From Candidatus Thorarchaeota archaeon (GTDB lineage Archaea > Asgardarchaeota > Thorarchaeia > Thorarchaeales > Thorarchaeaceae): a stretch of 34,299 nucleotides of DNA. Below are positions 31,285 through 34,299 of the stretch, one piece after another; position 1 is the stretch's first letter, and every line of letters starts with the position of its first letter. The notes below the pieces were generated by a model. The model saw only the letters and a list, made by a program, of their open reading frames with translations. It made no database searches and had not been told where the DNA came from. The position numbers and the translations under genes are program-made. Location of the stretch: the NCBI GenBank assembly GCA_003345595.1, contig PRDI01000022.1:1-34299 (forward strand), read 5' to 3'.

Positions 31285-31536
31285 ATGGGATTGTTCGGGG
31301 CAGGACGGTACAGACAGCTCTGGGTGGGTGAGAGATATCGCGGCCAAGGCTATGGGCACGACTTGCTTGCCAGTGCTGAGAGCCTTGCAAAGGAAGTCGG
31401 CTGCGCATCATGCTTGACGTGGTGCTTCTCGTTCCAGTCGCTTGGTTTCTTTGACAAACCCGGGTTCAGGACCTTCATGGTTTCTGATGCATATCCAGAC
31501 CCGGCCAGGGAGCACTTTCTACTCAAGAGGATGTAG
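31285..31536 (+). pseudogene. GNAT N-acetyltransferase, 5'-truncated
   Basis: The 83 codons encode only the C-terminal part of a GNAT domain: the acetyl-CoA pyrophosphate loop ERYRGQGYGHDLLASAE and the SFQSLGFFDKPGFRTF segment, ending with HFLLKRM. Usual GNAT length is about 140-170 residues; the N-terminal strands and first two helices are missing. The regulator gene occupies the upstream space, so the missing part was probably lost by deletion. A short product could still be translated with the regulator (5-bp gap). Confidence 0.6.
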
Positions 31537-31665
31537 ATCTCACACTGGCTCTTGCTGCTGGACTGTAGAATCTCTGCCGCATGAGAAAGCCAAGGGCAGA
31601 CGTAGCTCTCATGCCAGACTGCAGATGCGGCCCTCGAGTGTCCTGCGCACCACAATGATGGACTA

Positions 31666-31941
31666 TCATCGGGACTTGTCAAAGTCGTCGAGAATCTTCC
31701 TCACCGTGTCGCCGTATTCGAATTCACCAAAACATTCCTCGCACGTCGGTTCACCGGCTCCTTCATACCCATCGGATTTGTCTTCAACCCTCATGTACCG
31801 ACCACGACCCATATAGAATTCGGAAAGACCACACGCTGTCACAAGGCAGCCCTTCTGCTTTTCATCCGGGTGAGCAAGATGTGTGATGCCCGTGATGATA
31901 TCAACGACCAGGACCCAGTCCGGCTTTTTCGTTCCGCTCAT
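31666..31941 (-). CDS. Small cysteine-containing protein, hypothetical
   Basis: About 91 residues from ATG 31941 (an upstream ATG at 31986 would add 15). It has alternating strands (DWVLVVDIITGITHLA), then a cysteine pair (KGCLVTACGLSEF), a YMGRGRYMRVEDK strand, and TCEECFGEF followed by an acidic helix. Four cysteines (CxxxxC and CxxC) could bind one zinc. No family is recognised; codon use and composition are protein-like. It is convergent with the GNAT remnant. Confidence 0.55.
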   Translation of the reverse strand: MSGTKKPDWVLVVDIITGITHLAHPDEKQKGCLVTACGLSEFYMGRGRYMRVEDKSDGYEGAGEPTCEECFGEFEYGDTVRKILDDFDKSR

Positions 31942-31986
31942 CGTGCCCCATCTCACTTGAAGGACGAGGACTGTCTGAGCCTCCAT

Positions 31987-32362
31987 TATTGTATCTTGTG
32001 CTGCCTCTGGGGCTGCCTGTGGTCAAACACCGATCTCCATCCTCACTTCATCTATGAGCATCAGAGCGAGCGCAGCAGCCGGAGCCTAGCGGCACTGCGA
32101 GAGATACATGGTGGGTCATTTACACAAGAAGCTTGATTTGATGGGGTACCTAGCGACTCTCCGAATCTGTACCTCGGCTCGTCCACCTGCCCCGTCGGCG
32201 AGAAGATTCAATGGCACAAGAGACCCCACTACCACAATCTACGGATTGTGTGGTCAGAAGGCTTAACTACTCATCAGACTTCGTTGGATAGAAGAGCCCA
32301 TCTGAGCAACATGTCGCAAAGGGCGGAGGCTTCCAAGACCCGGAAGAAGTGGAGATTCAACA
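31987..32362. other. Intergenic region with a block shared with 18031-18150
   Basis: No gene is supported with confidence. Bases 32096-32220 resemble the region before the paralog at 18296. Here ATG 32108 opens a 50-codon frame (MVGHLHKKLDLMGYLATLR and on) that is interrupted after MVGHSHKKPD in the other copy, so a shared small protein is possible but unlikely. Confidence 0.45.
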
Positions 32363-33028
32363 ATGTTGACAGTAGCTCCTGCCCTCTTTCACGGCACAGT
32401 CATCTTGGAGGTGATTGTTCTTTATTGCCTCAATAGCAGAACCGGCTGGGTCAACAAGAGGCGGACACGCAGACTTGTAATTGTGATCTCCGCGTCGGTC
32501 CTGCTGGCCATACAGGTACCTCTCACCTGTGACATGATTTCCTACGAACAGGGTGACATAGGATACTCCTTCCCGGATGGGGACTGGCCATACGACGAAT
32601 ACGTTCAGGTCGAACCAGGAGAAACTCAGAAGCTTGGGACAGTCTCGAACTGGAACACGCTTATCTACTTAGAGGCCCTTACTAGTCCGTCAGTTGGCAA
32701 TGCTACATTCTATTTCTTGGATGAGAATCTGCCCGATGCCAAGTACACGGCCGAGAACTTCTCATGGAATGGCTATTTCCGGCTTCCCTATCGATATACG
32801 AGCCTGTTCGTCATTGCGAACTGGACAGCGAATCTGTACAACCCAAGTGGAACAGAGCCGGCCACGGTACGTGTAGAGATTCACACCTGGGTGATTGAGT
32901 GGGACAATGTGTTCGGTGAAGCGCTCTTCACAATCTGGTGGCACGTGCTACCGCTCATCATTCTTCCAGTTCTCTGGGTATACGTTGGGCTGTCACTGCT
33001 TCTCACAAAACCGACCAATACCACATAG
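32363..33028 (+). CDS. Membrane protein with external NWTAN domain, paralog B
   Basis: This 221-residue protein has helix 1 (HGTVILEVIVLYCLN), the basic loop SRTGWVNKRRTRR, helix 2 (LVIVISASVLLAIQ), then a predicted external beta domain with VSNWNTLIYLEAL, NATFYFLDEN, and FRLPYRYTSLFVIANWTANLYNPSG. A C-terminal helix (LPLIILPVLWVYVGLSLLL) follows. It aligns with paralog A at 18296 over nearly the whole length. Sequons (NWTAN, NFS, NAT) in the external part suggest glycosylation. No family is recognised. The start matches paralog A. Confidence 0.7.
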   Translation: MLTVAPALFHGTVILEVIVLYCLNSRTGWVNKRRTRRLVIVISASVLLAIQVPLTCDMISYEQGDIGYSFPDGDWPYDEYVQVEPGETQKLGTVSNWNTLIYLEALTSPSVGNATFYFLDENLPDAKYTAENFSWNGYFRLPYRYTSLFVIANWTANLYNPSGTEPATVRVEIHTWVIEWDNVFGEALFTIWWHVLPLIILPVLWVYVGLSLLLTKPTNTT

Positions 33029-33142
33029 GAGTGATCGAACTCGGACCTTGGCTATCTGTCGATTGCCACTGCTACGCGTGGGAGTCTAGACATCAGGAGG
33101 ACCTCTCCCTTCTCTCAGGTCCACCATCAAACGTATTCGTAT

Positions 33143-33736
33143 TCATTGAAACCGTGATGTGAACCAGTATTCGTGTGATTCCGTTCGGGCATCTCTGAAC
33201 CCCGCTTCAAGGGCTAACTGGTTAATGAGTTCCGGAGCCTGCTCTTTCTTTTCTCCTCTCACTCCATATCCTGTATAGACCCTTTCTTCACCTGGTAGAC
33301 TGGCTTCTACAAACACGATGTATGGATCTGGTTTCTCACGAATGATCGCATCCCACAAGTACAGCGATCCTTCCGGTTTGAGAACCCTCTTAGCCTCTAT
33401 CATGACGGCATGCTTTCTCTCGAGCGTCTTCATGTACATGAGCGAAAAGAAGAATGTGGCTACGTCAAAAAGGCCACTTCCGAAAGGCATGGCGCGAGCG
33501 TCACATAAGACCCAATTGGCGACTGCGCCTCTGGACCTAGCCTCATCAATCTCTCTCTTACTGATATCCACACACACGGTTTCCTTTCCGCATGTCTTGG
33601 CCATGATACCCTCTCCACCAGCGCCAATGTCTACGACAAGACCTTCTAGTCTTTCAAGGGAAACCTTCACCTTCGGTCTTCTGGAGAGTCTGACAAGGCT
33701 CCTCATGAGGAGATTCTTGATGACAGTGTTCACCAC
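33143..33736 (-). CDS. Class I SAM-dependent methyltransferase
   Basis: This 197-residue protein has a Methyltransf_11-type core: motif I LVVDIGAGGEGIMA (residues 33-46), acidic D57 in CVDIS, CDARAMPFGSGLFDVATFFFSLMY (motifs II-III), and KRVLKPEGSLYLWD. The N-terminal cap (~30 residues, very basic) could hold substrate. Substrate unknown. The gene begins at GTG 33736 with GAAGG nearby, and a TATA-like GATTATTAAC lies ~45 bp upstream. A terminal-inverted-repeat element follows on the other side of the promoter. Confidence 0.83.
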   Translation of the reverse strand: MVNTVIKNLLMRSLVRLSRRPKVKVSLERLEGLVVDIGAGGEGIMAKTCGKETVCVDISKREIDEARSRGAVANWVLCDARAMPFGSGLFDVATFFFSLMYMKTLERKHAVMIEAKRVLKPEGSLYLWDAIIREKPDPYIVFVEASLPGEERVYTGYGVRGEKKEQAPELINQLALEAGFRDARTESHEYWFTSRFQ

Positions 33737-33847
33737 CTTCTCTTTCGTGCTGGTTCGCCACTGCTGTTTCAGGCTGTGTTAATAATCTATGGAGTAACTC
33801 TGATCAGATGCGTCAGAGCCACCTACCTTCTTGCCAGAACTTCACGT

Positions 33848-34015
33848 ACCGTTCATTGTAAGTTGGACAAAGTTGAACACAGGAGTCTTTGTCCTCCCAG
33901 AAACGGCACTGGGGTCGTGCTCCTCAAAGCCGGAATGTGTGGAGCCAGCCTCAAAGAGATGTATGGTTCGAGCTGTTCAGGTCCCCAGTACAGAATGTCC
34001 AAGATTGTCCAACTT
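33848..34015 (+). repeat. Terminal-inverted-repeat element, copy B
   Basis: The outer repeat AGTTGGACAA (33861-33870) / TTGTCCAACT (34005-34014) is identical to copy A. The hairpins correspond, and in the second one (GAGCCAG 33942-33948 with ATGGTTC 33963-33969) a T-A pair of copy A is replaced by C-G, a compensatory change. The left ~75 bases differ from copy A at about four or five positions and the right half at about a third. Both copies have the same orientation. Confidence 0.7.
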
Positions 34016-34299
34016 TCAGGCAGGTGCTACCTATTCTGAGGACATGATACCCTCCTAGCGAACAAGCATAGAGATACGAGACATGAACACAATTCGGACT
34101 GGGAGATCCTAATCTGGAATCACGGACCTCGGATGTCTATCTGAACAGGTGCATGGCTGGATGAGAATCTCGCGAATGAAATGATAGTTCTGCTCAAACC
34201 TCATGCCAGTTATGCTGATTGTACTGTATTTTCTCCTAGAGCAGATGGTACTAGCGGACTAGGACGGAGGTACTCGGGTTTCCGCAAGGTGCCAAGACA
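34016..34299. other. Right edge, nothing recognised
   Basis: No coding frame on either strand looks convincing. The first ~20 bases (GCAGGTGCTACCTATTCTGAG) still align loosely with the bases joining copy A to tRNA-like repeat 3, after which similarity ends. Confidence 0.45.

Noticed and set aside
32108..32260. A ~50-codon frame shared in its first ten residues with the block at 18043.
   Set aside because: The other copy has a stop after ten codons and the similarity does not respect codon positions, so a regulatory or decayed block is more likely.

Overview
The window looks like a stretch of an archaeal chromosome. Several genes have BRE/TATA-like boxes about 25 bp before a leaderless start (GTG 1076, ATG 19078, ATG 30607). 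GTG and TTG starts are common. Exported proteins are sequon-rich and end in a single membrane anchor. There is F420-type redox chemistry and there are archaeal-style small zinc proteins. An Asgard (Thorarchaeia-like) or a Thermoplasmata-related lineage seems most likely, but no rRNA or marker gene is present, so the lineage is inference.

Layout. 1-2.6 kb: a small membrane protein, a broken membrane-protein paralog, an F420-dependent luciferase-like oxidoreductase and an orphan soluble protein. 2.7-5.7 kb: a CPBP intramembrane protease, a terminal-inverted-repeat element and a NosD-like beta-helix surface protein. 5.8-8.4 kb (minus): an ABC-2 type exporter (ATPase, permease) with a probable 48-residue zinc micro-protein at the end of the operon. 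8.6-11.7 kb (plus): a complete polar amino-acid ABC importer (binding protein, permease, ATPase, second permease). 11.8-17.9 kb: methyltransferase, class VIII esterase/beta-lactamase-like hydrolase, an E2-acyltransferase-like protein lacking its catalytic motif, DUF998 and DUF2769 proteins, a degraded membrane-anchored gene and a RibD/DHFR-like reductase. 18-25 kb: an intact paralog of the broken membrane protein, alpha/beta hydrolase, BMP-type binding protein, flavodoxin-like protein, CDP-alcohol phosphatidyltransferase-like gene with a disturbed start, and a beta-propeller surface protein. 25.2-27.3 kb: a 681-residue fusion of a winged-helix-like region, a Pro/Glu repeat linker and a CPBP membrane protease. 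27-34 kb: small zinc proteins, an Nmad3-like protein, an F420/NADP oxidoreductase-like protein, a TIR/deoxyribosyltransferase-like protein, a winged-helix regulator with a truncated GNAT gene behind it, a third membrane-protein paralog, a methyltransferase and a second terminal-inverted-repeat element.

The most unusual content is between the genes. Eight copies of a ~50-bp element look like the 3' end of a tRNA: variable loop, T arm with a TTCAAAT-type loop, about seven acceptor bases, then CCA. They are dispersed over 30 kb, all on the plus strand, and five of the eight lie at or within about 40 bp of the stop of a minus-strand reading frame; one supplies a stop codon. Separately, a ~165-bp element with 10-bp terminal inverted repeats and two internal hairpins occurs twice, 30 kb apart, and one copy abuts a tRNA-like element.

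Functionally the window is an ordinary mix of transport, surface, redox and small-molecule enzymes. Two features suggest regulation worth testing: the winged-helix/CPBP fusion, which could be a membrane-tethered regulator joined to a protease, and a 9-bp inverted repeat that frames a TATA box upstream of the small winged-helix gene.
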